NCBI GenBank assembly: GCA_002347685.1
Contig: DDWS01000008.1
Location: 27,766 to 91,765, forward strand
Direction: 5' to 3'
Source of the DNA: Syntrophaceae bacterium UBA2280
GTDB taxonomy: Bacteria > Desulfobacterota > Syntrophia > Syntrophales > Smithellaceae
DNA: 64,000 bases
This document shows positions 54,184 through 62,928 of the stretch, piece after piece (within the stretch, counting starts at the first letter, position 1; every line of letters starts with the position of its first letter). A program made the position numbers and the translations under genes. The notes under the pieces were generated by a model. The model searched no databases and was not told the origin of the DNA. It saw only the letters and a program-made list of their open reading frames with translations.

Positions 54184-54836
54184 TGGATAGATACAAAAAG
54201 CAGCGGACACGGATGGTGGAAACTCAGATCCGGGCGCGCGGCATTACGGATCCGCGTGTGCTCAAAGTGATGGAGAAGATTCCCCGTCATCTGTTTGTGG
54301 ACGAAGGGTTAATGGATCAGGCTTACAGCGACAATCCCCTGCCGATCGGTGAAAAACAGACCATTTCCCAACCCTATATTGTCGCTCTGATGACGCAGGC
54401 GCTCGAATTGAAGGGCACAGAAAGAGTTCTGGAAATCGGTACAGGCTCCGGGTATCAGACAGCGATTCTGGCCGCCCTTGCCGATCGTGTTTTCTCGATC
54501 GAACGGGTGGCTCTGCTGGCGACGCGGGCGAGAAAAGTTCTGGATAGGCTCAATTGCTACAATGTGGCCATTCGTGTCGGTGACGGTTCATACGGATGGA
54601 AAGAGGAAGCGCCCTTTGACGCGATCATCACCACGGCAGGAGCGCCCCGGGTTCCGCAGTATCTAGTCGACCAGCTTGCCTCAGGAGGAAGGCTTGTCGT
54701 GCCCGTAGGCAGCCGGGAGCTGCAAACCCTTTATCGCCTGACCCGTCAGGCGGACAAACCGACGGAAATTGTCCGGGAAGATCTGGGCGGCTGCCGTTTT
54801 GTGAGCCTGATAGGGGAGAGTGGATGGAAAGAGTGA
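54183..54836 (+). CDS. pcm: Protein-L-isoaspartate O-methyltransferase
   Basis: A 217-residue SAM-dependent repair enzyme that methylates L-isoaspartyl residues. Motifs: RHLFVDEGLMDQAYSDNPLPIGEKQTISQPYIVALMTQ (landmarks AYSDNPLPIGEKQTISQP), VLEIGTGSGYQTAILA and FDAIITTAGAPRVPQ are canonical. It overlaps the gene before it by one base and nlpD by 13 bp. The pcm-nlpD order matches the enterobacterial surE-pcm-nlpD arrangement. Confidence 0.95.
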   Translation: MDRYKKQRTRMVETQIRARGITDPRVLKVMEKIPRHLFVDEGLMDQAYSDNPLPIGEKQTISQPYIVALMTQALELKGTERVLEIGTGSGYQTAILAALADRVFSIERVALLATRARKVLDRLNCYNVAIRVGDGSYGWKEEAPFDAIITTAGAPRVPQYLVDQLASGGRLVVPVGSRELQTLYRLTRQADKPTEIVREDLGGCRFVSLIGESGWKE

Positions 54837-55744
54837 ATCGGCCTTTTCCCTTTCGTCGCGGCCGTTTTTCCGCGAAGGGGAACCGGGTTCTCATAGGCCT
54901 TTTGTGTGTGATTTGTACCTGTTTTATCATCACGTCCTGCGGTGCGCCTCCGGTTAAGAGAACTCAGGCGACAGGGGTTTACCATGTGGTTAAAAAAGGA
55001 GAAACGGCCTACAGCATCTCACGCGCCTACTCGATCCCCCTTCAGGATCTGGCGGAAATCAACAATCTTGACGATGCTTCCCTGATCCGGGAAGGGGCGG
55101 TTCTCTTTATCCCGGATGCCAGTGACGTGATCGATGACGTGATGGTCGCATCCAGGGTTGCAGGCGGTCCCGAAGGAAGGTCGGGCAAAGAGCGTGAGAG
55201 AATTGTACTCGGCGGGCCTGCTCAGGCGCCATCCGAGGGCAAAAAGCCGGTTCGGACCGAACCGCCACCGGAGACGGTAATCAAATCTGCACCTGCTAAG
55301 CCGAAAAAGGTCGTCGAGCCGCGCACTGATGAAAAGCCGGCTGACGGGGAGGGAAGAGCCGCATCTCAGAGAGGAAAGCCCTTGGTATGGCCGGTGAAAG
55401 GCACGTTGGGCACCCGTTTCGGTATTCAACCTGACAAAACGTATCATAACTGGATCCGAATTATCTGTCCGGCCGACGCGCAAGTCGCGGCTGCGGCCGC
55501 GGGAACGGTCATCTTTTCCGCGTCCCTGAAAGATTATGGTGAAACGATTATCCTCCGTCACACGGGTGATCTGGCTACGGTTTATACCCATCTGGGTGGA
55601 AGAAAGGTCAATATGGATCAGAGTGTGAAAAAGGGGCAGGTGATCGCACGGGTCGGCTCGACGAACGAGGCCGGCCAGGCGTATATTCATTTTGAGGTTC
55701 GACTCAAGGGGAAGGCGCGCAACCCGCTGTTTTATCTGCCGTAG
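54824..55744 (+). CDS. nlpD: NlpD-like lipoprotein with LysM and degenerate M23 peptidase domain
   Basis: A 306-residue lipoprotein with lipobox ITSC (Cys39), LysM at residues 52-97 (YHVVKKGETAYSISRAYSIP), a Pro-Lys-rich linker and a C-terminal LytM/M23 domain (187-303). Zinc ligands are incomplete: the His-x3-Asp site reads HNWIR with Arg212 and the HxH site reads YIH with Tyr287. As in E. coli NlpD and EnvC, the domain is probably non-hydrolytic and activates amidases at division sites. GGGGAG precedes the ATG. Direct link to pcm supports the name. Confidence 0.88.
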   Translation: MERVNRPFPFRRGRFSAKGNRVLIGLLCVICTCFIITSCGAPPVKRTQATGVYHVVKKGETAYSISRAYSIPLQDLAEINNLDDASLIREGAVLFIPDASDVIDDVMVASRVAGGPEGRSGKERERIVLGGPAQAPSEGKKPVRTEPPPETVIKSAPAKPKKVVEPRTDEKPADGEGRAASQRGKPLVWPVKGTLGTRFGIQPDKTYHNWIRIICPADAQVAAAAAGTVIFSASLKDYGETIILRHTGDLATVYTHLGGRKVNMDQSVKKGQVIARVGSTNEAGQAYIHFEVRLKGKARNPLFYLP

Positions 55745-55802
55745 AAGCATTATCCAACCGGCCATGATCAAAAGGATGATCACGAGTAAATTGTAATAAT
55801 CA

Positions 55803-55831
55803 TTGACTAAATGTCCAAGGTGTGCTAAATT
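55803..55831 (+). promoter_or_regulatory. Promoter for carD
   Basis: TTGACT (55803-55808), a 17-bp spacer and TAAATT (55826-55831) place transcription near 55838, 28 bp before the carD ATG. Confidence 0.65.
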
Positions 55832-55865
55832 GCTACGTTACTATGGAAAGTCGGGGAGATGCAAA

Positions 55866-56351
55866 ATGTTTAAAGTAGGTGATCTGGCGGTCTATCCGGC
55901 ACAAGGGGTCGGAGTCATAGAAGCTATTGAAAATAGAGAAGTCATGGGCAAGAAACAGCCCTTCTATGTCATGAAGATTATGGGTAACGGGATGAAGATC
56001 ATGATTCCGACGACTTCGGCCAAGGCGGTAGGCTTGCGTGAGGTAATCATGGAAAAAGAAATTCCAAAAGTATATGAAATTCTTAGGAATAAGGATGTTA
56101 CCATCGATAAACAGACCTGGAATAAACGCTATCGTGAATATCTGGAAAAAATCAAAACGGGATCGGTTTTTGAAATCGCCAGTGTTTTGAGGGATCTTTT
56201 CATTCTGAAAAGCGACAAGAATCTCTCCTTCGGGGAGAGAAAAATGATGGATACGGCCAAAAATCTGCTGGTAAAGGAAATATCCGTTGCGACCAACGCG
56301 CAGGAAGCCAAGGTTGAACGGGAGCTGCAGATGATTTTTACCGTCCAGTAA
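55866..56351 (+). CDS. carD: CarD-family RNA-polymerase-binding regulator
   Basis: A 161-residue protein with the CarD/CdnL-type Tudor-like RNA polymerase interaction domain at residues 1-60 (MFKVGDLAVYPAQGVGVIEAI) and a helical C-terminal domain (RDLFILKSDKNLSFGERKMMDTAKNLLVKE landmarks KNLSFGERKMMDTA). It stabilises open promoter complexes, often at rRNA promoters. ATG 55866 is chosen over an upstream frame start because GGGGAG and the family N-terminus fit. Confidence 0.92.
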   Translation: MFKVGDLAVYPAQGVGVIEAIENREVMGKKQPFYVMKIMGNGMKIMIPTTSAKAVGLREVIMEKEIPKVYEILRNKDVTIDKQTWNKRYREYLEKIKTGSVFEIASVLRDLFILKSDKNLSFGERKMMDTAKNLLVKEISVATNAQEAKVERELQMIFTVQ

Positions 56352-56376
56352 GTTGCCGGATGGGTGTTGTATTTTT

Positions 56377-56391
56377 TGTTCTTTGACAATT
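56377..56391 (+). promoter_or_regulatory. boxA-like sequence in the carD-yacL interval
   Basis: TGTTCTTTGACAATT closely resembles the boxA antitermination signal found in rRNA leaders (E. coli TGCTCTTTAACAATT). boxA RNA binds NusB-NusE. It lies 120 bp before yacL and 1.2 kb before the terminator in front of ispDF. No rRNA gene is present. Chance similarity remains possible. Confidence 0.45.
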
Positions 56392-56513
56392 TGGCAAAGA
56401 CAGATGTGCCCTTCAGGTTGCGAAGTGCAGGAATATTGCCTCCCGGTTCTTTATTAATGATATTTATATATTCATCATCATAAGCGGTAAAAAATAGAAA
56501 GGAGGTGAAGCGA

Positions 56514-57527
56514 TTGATTGTCAGAGCCCTTTTAGTGTTGGCATGTTCAATCAGCGGTTACTTTATTGTCTATTATCTGGCGCGGGAAAGCTCATATGCA
56601 TATTTTCAGGCGGCTGGCGGCTTTATTATAGGTTTGATTGTTGCGCTCCTGGTGATAAAACTGGAAAAAGACATCCGTAAACTATCCTTCCGGGTAATTG
56701 CGGGTGGCGTCGTCGGAATGACCATCGGCTTTCTGATTGCCCTGATTTTAGGGTTTGGCCTCAATATGCTGATTAGAATCACGGAAAATCAGCAGTTTGT
56801 GCCGTGGATCTATCTGTTGCTGACGGGTATTCTGGGTTATCTGGGCCTGCTTCTCGGTTCAAAGAAGGTAGAGGAATTCAACTTTCCCGCAAGCGACGGG
56901 AAAGTGAACACGGACCACCGGATACTCGATACTAGCGTCATCATAGACGGCCGCATTGCTGATATCTGCGATTCGGGTTTTATGGAAGGGGAACTGATTG
57001 TTCCGCGTTTCGTCCTCAACGAACTGCAGTTTGTCGCGGATTCATCCGACTCGATGAAGCGCTCCCGCGGACGCAGGGGACTGGATGTTCTCAACCGTAT
57101 GCAGAAAAGCAGTGCGATTAACCTCGACATTGTCGAGCAGGATTTTCCCAAAATCAAAGGTGTGGACGGAAAACTCGTTGCCCTGGCCAAGAAAATGAAC
57201 GCCAAACTACTAACCAATGATTATAACCTCAACAAAGTGGCGGAGTTGCAGGGTGTGAGGGTGCTGAACGTCAACGAACTGGCCAATGCCATGAAACCGG
57301 TTGTACTGCCGGGCGAACAGATGACGGTCAAAGTCATCCGCGAAGGCAAGGAAGTCGGTCAGGGTGTGGGGTATCTCGATGACGGTACCATGATCATCGT
57401 GGACAACGCCCAGAAGATGATCAACATGAACGTCGAAGTCACCGTGACCAGTGTACTGCAGACGACGGCAGGACGTATGATCTTTACGGAGTTGAAAGAA
57501 GCGGCGGATAAGAAGAACAACCACTAG
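56514..57527 (+). CDS. YacL-type membrane protein with PIN and TRAM domains
   Basis: About 337 residues. Four hydrophobic segments fill residues 1-110, then a PIN nuclease domain begins ILDTSVIIDGRIADICDSGF with conserved Asp ligands and LTNDYNLNKVAELQGVRVLNVNELA near its end, and a TRAM domain (GEQMTVKVIREGKEVGQGVGYLDDGTMIIVDN landmarks EVGQGVGYLDDGTMIIVD) closes it. TTG 56514 has GGAGG at 8 bases; GTG 56505 would overlap that site. B. subtilis yacL also precedes ispD, ispF and gltX, so the neighbourhood is conserved. Confidence 0.88.
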   Translation: MIVRALLVLACSISGYFIVYYLARESSYAYFQAAGGFIIGLIVALLVIKLEKDIRKLSFRVIAGGVVGMTIGFLIALILGFGLNMLIRITENQQFVPWIYLLLTGILGYLGLLLGSKKVEEFNFPASDGKVNTDHRILDTSVIIDGRIADICDSGFMEGELIVPRFVLNELQFVADSSDSMKRSRGRRGLDVLNRMQKSSAINLDIVEQDFPKIKGVDGKLVALAKKMNAKLLTNDYNLNKVAELQGVRVLNVNELANAMKPVVLPGEQMTVKVIREGKEVGQGVGYLDDGTMIIVDNAQKMINMNVEVTVTSVLQTTAGRMIFTELKEAADKKNNH

Positions 57528-57576
57528 AAAACATAATTATTGATTCATTTGGCCGGAAAGAGTACTCTGGCGAACA

Positions 57577-57611
57577 GGCCCGGGAAAAAGATTTTCCGGG
57601 CCGTTTTTTTT
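57577..57611 (+). terminator. Intrinsic terminator directly in front of ispDF
   Basis: GGCCCGGGAAAA (57577-57588) pairs with TTTTCCGGGCC (57592-57602), with one bulged base, followed by G and eight T residues (57604-57611). The ispDF ribosome site AAGGAAG begins 2 bp later and its ATG 14 bp later, so no promoter fits between; transcription must read through or be attenuated. Confidence 0.8.
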
Positions 57612-57624
57612 AAGGAAGCCTATT

Positions 57625-58821
57625 ATGAGGACCATAGCCGTGATTCCAGCCGGCGGCGCCGGCAGGCGATTGGGCGCCAAAACAGCCAAGCAGTACCTTT
57701 CCCTCCAGGGACAGCCCATTTTAGTCCATACGCTGCGTGTTTTTCAAAGCACAGAGGTGGTGGACGAAGTGATTGTGGTTGTGCCCGCAGAGGATCTGAC
57801 ATTTGTCCGGGAAAAGATCATCCACCCGTATGGATTCACAAAGGTCTCTGCGGTGGTTGTCGGCGGCCGTGAACGTCAGGATTCCGTCCGGTGCGGTCTT
57901 CAGGCGATTGCGGGTCCCTGCGATTATGTCATCATCCATGACGGCGTGCGTCCTTTTGTTTCGAGTGCCATGATTGAGCGGTGTCTTGCCGCTGCTGCGG
58001 AAACCGGTGCGGCCTGCGCAGGCGTGAAAGCTAAAGACACGGTGAAACAAACAGCAGGTGACAACACAGTAACCGCGACGCTCGCTCGCCACCGATTGTG
58101 GCTTGCGCAAACCCCTCAGGCGTTTGCCCACGACGTGATCCGTAAAGCCCACGAAGCCGCCCTTCGGGATTCCTATGCCGGAACGGACGATGCATCCCTG
58201 GTAGAGCGCATCGACGTTTTGGTGCGGATGATTGACGGGGCGGACTCGAACATGAAAATTACGACACCGGAGGATTTGATCATGGCTCAGGCATTGATGA
58301 ATCAGCAGGCAGGCGGGGACATCCATCCGCGCTGCGGATTCGGCTACGACAGTCATCGGTTTGCCGCAGGGCGAAAACTGATTCTGGGCGGGGTCGATAT
58401 CCCTTTTGATCTTGGTCTGCAGGGACATTCCGACGCGGACGCGCTGATTCACGCGATTTGCGACGCCCTTCTGGGTGCGGCCGCCCTGGGCGATATCGGA
58501 AGGCAGTTTCCCGATACGGATCCGGCCTATCAGAATATTTCCAGTCTCGTTTTGCTCGAAAGGGTAAAGCGACTTCTTGAGGATGCGGGGATGGCCGCAA
58601 GCCACATCGACGCCACGGTGATCATGGAAAAGCCGAAACTCGCGCCTCATGCCGCCGTGATAACAGCCAACATTGCGCGGGCGCTCGATCTGCCGGAGTC
58701 CTGTGTCAGCATCAAAGCCAAAACCAATGAGGGCATGGGGTTTATCGGCCGAATGGAAGGCGTGGCCGTCGCAGCCGTCGCCAATGTAACGGAAAGGAAA
58801 AACCGTGATTTCAAAGCCTAG
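57625..58821 (+). CDS. ispDF: Bifunctional IspD-IspF enzyme of the MEP isoprenoid pathway
   Basis: A 398-residue fusion. Residues 1-225 are IspD (2-C-methyl-D-erythritol 4-phosphate cytidylyltransferase): VIPAGGAGRRLGAKTAKQYLSLQGQPIL, HDGVRPF, QTPQAF. Residues 235-395 are IspF (2-C-methyl-D-erythritol 2,4-cyclodiphosphate synthase): GYDSHRFAAGRKLILGGVDIPF, GHSDADALIHAICDALLGA, IKAKTNEGMGFIGRMEGVA (landmarks GYDSHRF, HSDADALIHA and TNEGMGFIGR). IspDF fusions occur in alpha- and deltaproteobacteria and Campylobacterota. AAGGAAG precedes ATG 57625, and the frame overlaps gltX by 17 bp. Confidence 0.96.
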   Translation: MRTIAVIPAGGAGRRLGAKTAKQYLSLQGQPILVHTLRVFQSTEVVDEVIVVVPAEDLTFVREKIIHPYGFTKVSAVVVGGRERQDSVRCGLQAIAGPCDYVIIHDGVRPFVSSAMIERCLAAAAETGAACAGVKAKDTVKQTAGDNTVTATLARHRLWLAQTPQAFAHDVIRKAHEAALRDSYAGTDDASLVERIDVLVRMIDGADSNMKITTPEDLIMAQALMNQQAGGDIHPRCGFGYDSHRFAAGRKLILGGVDIPFDLGLQGHSDADALIHAICDALLGAAALGDIGRQFPDTDPAYQNISSLVLLERVKRLLEDAGMAASHIDATVIMEKPKLAPHAAVITANIARALDLPESCVSIKAKTNEGMGFIGRMEGVAVAAVANVTERKNRDFKA

Positions 58822-60286
58822 GGTTCGATTCGCGCCCTCGCCTACCGGCGAGCTGCATGTAGGCAATGCGCGAACAGCGCTGTTCAACTGGATGTTCGCC
58901 CGCCATCATCTCGGCGAATTCGTTTTGCGAATTGAAGACACGGACGAGGCGCGCAGCGCCCGATCCTATCAGGACAGCCTGCTTGCCGATTTACAGTGGC
59001 TGGGACTGGACTGGGACGAAGGTCCTTCCATTGGCGGCGATTACGGGCCTTACAAACAGAGCGAACGGTTGGATATCTACGCGACGCATCTCAATGCGCT
59101 GATCGCGGAGGATCTGGTTTATCCGTGCTACTGCACCGCTCAGGAGCTCGAAGATGAGCGCCAGGCGCTGATTCTGAGCAAACGCATGCCCCGCTACATG
59201 GGCAAATGCCGGAATCTGACTCCGGACGAACGGCAGGCGCGCTTAAGCGAAGGCAGAAGCCCTTCCTACCGTTTCAAGGTGTCCAAAGAAACGGTTGTGT
59301 TTGATGATCTGATCCGCGGTCCGATTAAATTCGAAGGCGAGGATGTCGGCGATTTCATCATCGTGCGTTCCAACGGGATGCCGGCCTATAATTTCGCGGT
59401 GGTCATCGACGACCATCTGATGAACATCACCCATGTCATCCGCGGAGAGGATCACCTCTCCAACACCGCTTTGCAGATCATGCTTTACCGGGCGTTCGGT
59501 TTTGATCCGCCTTTGTTTGCCCACCACTGCCTGATTCTGGGCAAGGATCACGCGAAACTCAGCAAACGCCACGGTTCCGTGTCTGTCGGTGAATTCCGGA
59601 GACGGGGATTTTTGCCGGAAGCCCTGATCAACTATCTGGGATTGCTGGGCAGTTCCTTTGCCGACGGCCGGGAGGTGTTGTCGCGGCAGGAAATGGTGGA
59701 GGCTTTTTCACTGGAGCGCGCCTCAAAAAGCGGCGCGGTGTTTGATGAGGAAAAGCTGCGCTGGCTCAACGCACTGTATATCCGCAGCAGCGAAACCGGA
59801 TCACTGATGACCGAGTTGGCACCTTTCCTGCGCGAAGCCGGTTACCCGCCGGAAAGCATCGATCCGGACTGGCTGAGGCTCGTCATTGAAACCGTCAAGA
59901 ATGATCTGACGACCCTTGCGGACATCGGCGAGCACATCGGGATATTTTTTGATCCTCCGGACGATTTGAGCCCGGAAGCCGAAACCGTATTGAATCAGCC
60001 AAAGGCGCTACAGGTCGTGGAAGTGTTTGATCAGGGTCTGGCGCAAGAGGAAGGATCGCCCGAAGAGGTCTATATCAGGACGATCAGGTATGTGAAGGAA
60101 ACACTGAGCGTCAAGGGGAAGGCATTGTTTATGCCTGTCCGGGCCGCCCTGACCGGCAGGACGTCCGGTCCGGAGCTGGAACTGGTGTTTGCTGTTTTAG
60201 GCAGGGATGCCGCCAGGAGAAGACTAAAGAGATCCTGTGAAAAGATCAAGGATAAGTTCTACAAACACGGGCAGGAGCAGCAGTAA
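58805..60286 (+). CDS. gltX: Glutamyl-tRNA synthetase
   Basis: A 493-residue class I aminoacyl-tRNA synthetase, attaching Glu to tRNA(Glu). HIGH-type motif ELHVGNARTALFNWMFA with RFAPSPTGE, a KLSKRHGS loop equivalent to KMSKS, and an anticodon-binding helical domain after residue 320. The zinc-motif-like cysteines are reduced (YPCYCTAQELEDER). GTG 58805 is the start, with GGAAAGGA upstream; the gene overlaps ispDF by 17 bp. Confidence 0.95.
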   Translation: MISKPRVRFAPSPTGELHVGNARTALFNWMFARHHLGEFVLRIEDTDEARSARSYQDSLLADLQWLGLDWDEGPSIGGDYGPYKQSERLDIYATHLNALIAEDLVYPCYCTAQELEDERQALILSKRMPRYMGKCRNLTPDERQARLSEGRSPSYRFKVSKETVVFDDLIRGPIKFEGEDVGDFIIVRSNGMPAYNFAVVIDDHLMNITHVIRGEDHLSNTALQIMLYRAFGFDPPLFAHHCLILGKDHAKLSKRHGSVSVGEFRRRGFLPEALINYLGLLGSSFADGREVLSRQEMVEAFSLERASKSGAVFDEEKLRWLNALYIRSSETGSLMTELAPFLREAGYPPESIDPDWLRLVIETVKNDLTTLADIGEHIGIFFDPPDDLSPEAETVLNQPKALQVVEVFDQGLAQEEGSPEEVYIRTIRYVKETLSVKGKALFMPVRAALTGRTSGPELELVFAVLGRDAARRRLKRSCEKIKDKFYKHGQEQQ

Positions 60287-60290
60287 GCGA

Positions 60291-61334
60291 ATGGTTTCGT
60301 CTGGAAAGGCAAAAGACAGTATCCGAAAAGACAGAAAGCGCACCCTGTTCATTTGCATTGCGGGAGCCGTCCTTCTGGTTTCGTTTTGTCTCGTCTATGC
60401 GGCTCTGGCAACAAAGGAGCCGGTGATGAAACCCGCGCCAATGGCACCAAAATCGTTGCCGGTTCGTCCGCTACCGAAAGCCGCGGCTGTTTCTGCTGCT
60501 GATCCGAAGATCGGAGAGCTGGGGCAATTCCTGGCAACCCTGGAGCAGAAAAACGTTCGATACAATTGGAAGGATATTCGGCCCGCGGAGATTCCATGGG
60601 AATATCATCGGAAGACGAAGAAAAATCATCCCCTGATGTTTGCGCGCTTCGGCGAAGCGACGGGGCATTGTGTTCTGTTTATGGGAGGTGTCCACGGGGA
60701 TGAATTACCGACCGTTTACCTCATGTTCAGGCTGGCGCACTACATTCAGGAAAATCCGGACGTGGTGAAGCACAGGTGCATTGTGATCGCGCCGCTGGTA
60801 AATCCTGACGGTTATCTTGCCGGAAAACCCACGCGGGTCAACGCCAGCGGCGTGGACGTCAATCGCAATTTTCCCACCCGCAAGTGGCATTCCGATGCCC
60901 ATCGGCACTGGCAGACCAAGGGCAGGAAGAATCAGCGCTACTATCCGGGGCCCAAGGCCGCCTCCGAGCAGGAAACGCTTTTTCAGATCGCCTTGATCAA
61001 ACGGTTCAAGCCTCAGAAAATCATGAGTGTTCACTCTCCCCTTAATTTTTTTGATTACGACGGACCCTCGGCGGATCTGGATTCATTCGAGGAGTGGATG
61101 GAACGCATAGCCAGGGCTGCTAACCATCCCGTGAAGCGATTCGGTTATTATCCCGGCTCGCTGGGGAATTACGCGGGGAATGAGCGCAACATATTCACCC
61201 TGACGCTGGAGCTTCCCACGTCCGATCCGGCGCTGGCCGCGGAATATTTCAGCAGATTTAAGCCCTCATTTCTTAAGTTCATTGATCTGCCGATTGCCGG
61301 CACGCCGCCGAATACGCGGATGGTTAAACATTAA
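60291..61334 (+). CDS. M14-family zinc carboxypeptidase, possibly murein-peptide amidase-like, membrane anchored
   Basis: A 347-residue peptidase. A hydrophobic segment at 18-39 anchors it or serves as signal. The catalytic domain has the zinc ligands His135 and Glu138 (VHGDE) and His248 (SVHSPLNFF), substrate loops NPDGYL and VDVNRNFP, and the catalytic-type Glu307 in LELP. This pattern fits MpaA-like M14 amidases that cut gamma-glutamyl-diaminopimelate links in peptidoglycan peptides. ATG 60291 lies 4 bp after the gltX stop; a GTG 54 bp upstream is an alternative. Confidence 0.85.
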   Translation: MVSSGKAKDSIRKDRKRTLFICIAGAVLLVSFCLVYAALATKEPVMKPAPMAPKSLPVRPLPKAAAVSAADPKIGELGQFLATLEQKNVRYNWKDIRPAEIPWEYHRKTKKNHPLMFARFGEATGHCVLFMGGVHGDELPTVYLMFRLAHYIQENPDVVKHRCIVIAPLVNPDGYLAGKPTRVNASGVDVNRNFPTRKWHSDAHRHWQTKGRKNQRYYPGPKAASEQETLFQIALIKRFKPQKIMSVHSPLNFFDYDGPSADLDSFEEWMERIARAANHPVKRFGYYPGSLGNYAGNERNIFTLTLELPTSDPALAAEYFSRFKPSFLKFIDLPIAGTPPNTRMVKH

Positions 61335-61382
61335 AAGGTAAAGCATCCGAAGGTATTTACGCCGCGATAAGGTTTTGCCGGG

Positions 61383-62918
61383 TTAAAAGGGGAATCCTGT
61401 GTCGTTTGTGCGGTCCGGCGCGGAGGGCACGGGTGGCATGACATATTGATCCGCTTTGGCATGAACCGGGTGAGGATGAACCACGATGGATCGGGGTGTT
61501 GTCGGACAGGCAAGCTGACAGGCGCCGCAGCCGATGCAGTATTGGGTGTCGATTTCCGGATACAGAATATTTTCCTTATCCACAAAACGGATGGCGTGTG
61601 TCGGACAGACTTCCCCGCAGGCGCCGCAATTGTTGTGATCGACGTAGACCACACAGATATCCTCCAGAAGCTTTGCTTCGCCGATCTGTGTGATTTTTTT
61701 TTCTTCCAGTGAAATCTTTGTGATTGCACCGGTGGGGCAGACCTTGCCGCACGTATTGCATTCATACTCGCAGTAACTGTTCTCAAAATTCATTTTCGGC
61801 TGCATCAGGCCTGCCGGACCATAGTCGCCGAAAGACGGTGTGAGTACCGACGTTGGGCAGGCGGCGACACACAGGCTGCAAGAAGTGCAGGCCCGTGTAA
61901 AGCGCGACAAATTCAGTGATCCGGGCGGCGTGACGGGTGGATTGGTGTGCGCACGGGCGATTCCCGCCAAATGGCGCAGCCTGCCGTTGAACGCCAGAAT
62001 CAGCGATCCTGCCACCGCAATGCTTCCGATGATGAAGCCCCGGCGCGCGGGAGACCAGGCCATCGGCGCGGCTCTGTGCCGGGCCGGGCGGTAGCGGATG
62101 GTTGATCGGGAGCAAGCGGCAAGGCAGTTGAAGCAACCGACACAACGGGTCATGTCAATGGTGGCGGTTTGGGGGTCGATGCAGTTTGCCTTGCAGACGC
62201 TTTGACAGCTCAAACATTCGGAGCATTGCTCCTGATTCAGGGTCAGTTTGAAGACCGACACACGCGACAGCAGCCCCAGCAGCGATCCCACCGGGCAGAC
62301 GGTATTGCAGTAGATACGCCCGCGTCTGACGGACAGGTAGACAATCAGCAGAAGAAAAACTGCTGCGATGAGGGTGTCCGGCAGGGGGATGACGGCGGTC
62401 TGTTTGGGGTACAGGTAAATATCAAAGGGTTTTCCGGCGAGAATGCCCAGGTTGTAAGTCCAGACAACCAGCGGTTGAAGAAAGTAGGAGAAGAACCTTC
62501 CCGCGATGGAGTAAGGATCCAGCAGGATGACGAGAGACATCAACCCGATGGATAAAGCGGTGAGAGTGATAGCCAGAATGGTATAGCGCAGAATGTTGTG
62601 AGGTCTGGAAAAGGAATGATCCGGTTTTCTGCCGGCCTTGCGTGCAAGCGTGCTGAAGAAATCCTGCAGGATGCCCAGCGGGCATATGAAGGAACAATAA
62701 ACCCGGCCGAAAATCAACGTAATCAGAACAATGAAAATGAATCCGGCCAGAAAGAGGGTGGCCGGCTGTGAAATCGTCCGCATCAGCGCCGGCATGAATT
62801 GAAAAGGTGGTAGGATGCCGGCCAGAAACGTGGATAATGTTTCACCACCCAGAAACATCAGGATAAATAAAATTAAAATAAGGCCGGCTGCGGCCTTGCG
62901 GAATCTGATCAGAAGCAA
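61383..62918 (-). CDS. NapH/CcoG-like membrane polyferredoxin with multiple 4Fe-4S clusters
   Basis: A 511-residue membrane iron-sulfur protein. About five transmembrane segments contain two CxxxCP motifs (FGRVYCSFICPLG, RGRIYCNTVCPVG) as in NapH; then come ferredoxin motifs CSECLSCQSVCKANC, CVGCFNCLAACS, another hydrophobic segment, and CTSCSLCVAACP, CNTCGKVCP, CGACGEVCP and CIGCGACQLACP. This is a fusion of NapH-like and NapG-like modules and likely transfers electrons to or from quinone or a periplasmic partner. It starts 10 bp after the DUF362 gene stop, so the two form one operon. Confidence 0.9.
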   Translation of the reverse strand: MLLIRFRKAAAGLILILFILMFLGGETLSTFLAGILPPFQFMPALMRTISQPATLFLAGFIFIVLITLIFGRVYCSFICPLGILQDFFSTLARKAGRKPDHSFSRPHNILRYTILAITLTALSIGLMSLVILLDPYSIAGRFFSYFLQPLVVWTYNLGILAGKPFDIYLYPKQTAVIPLPDTLIAAVFLLLIVYLSVRRGRIYCNTVCPVGSLLGLLSRVSVFKLTLNQEQCSECLSCQSVCKANCIDPQTATIDMTRCVGCFNCLAACSRSTIRYRPARHRAAPMAWSPARRGFIIGSIAVAGSLILAFNGRLRHLAGIARAHTNPPVTPPGSLNLSRFTRACTSCSLCVAACPTSVLTPSFGDYGPAGLMQPKMNFENSYCEYECNTCGKVCPTGAITKISLEEKKITQIGEAKLLEDICVVYVDHNNCGACGEVCPTHAIRFVDKENILYPEIDTQYCIGCGACQLACPTTPRSIVVHPHPVHAKADQYVMPPVPSAPDRTNDTGFPF

Positions 62919-62928
62919 TGGCTTTCCT

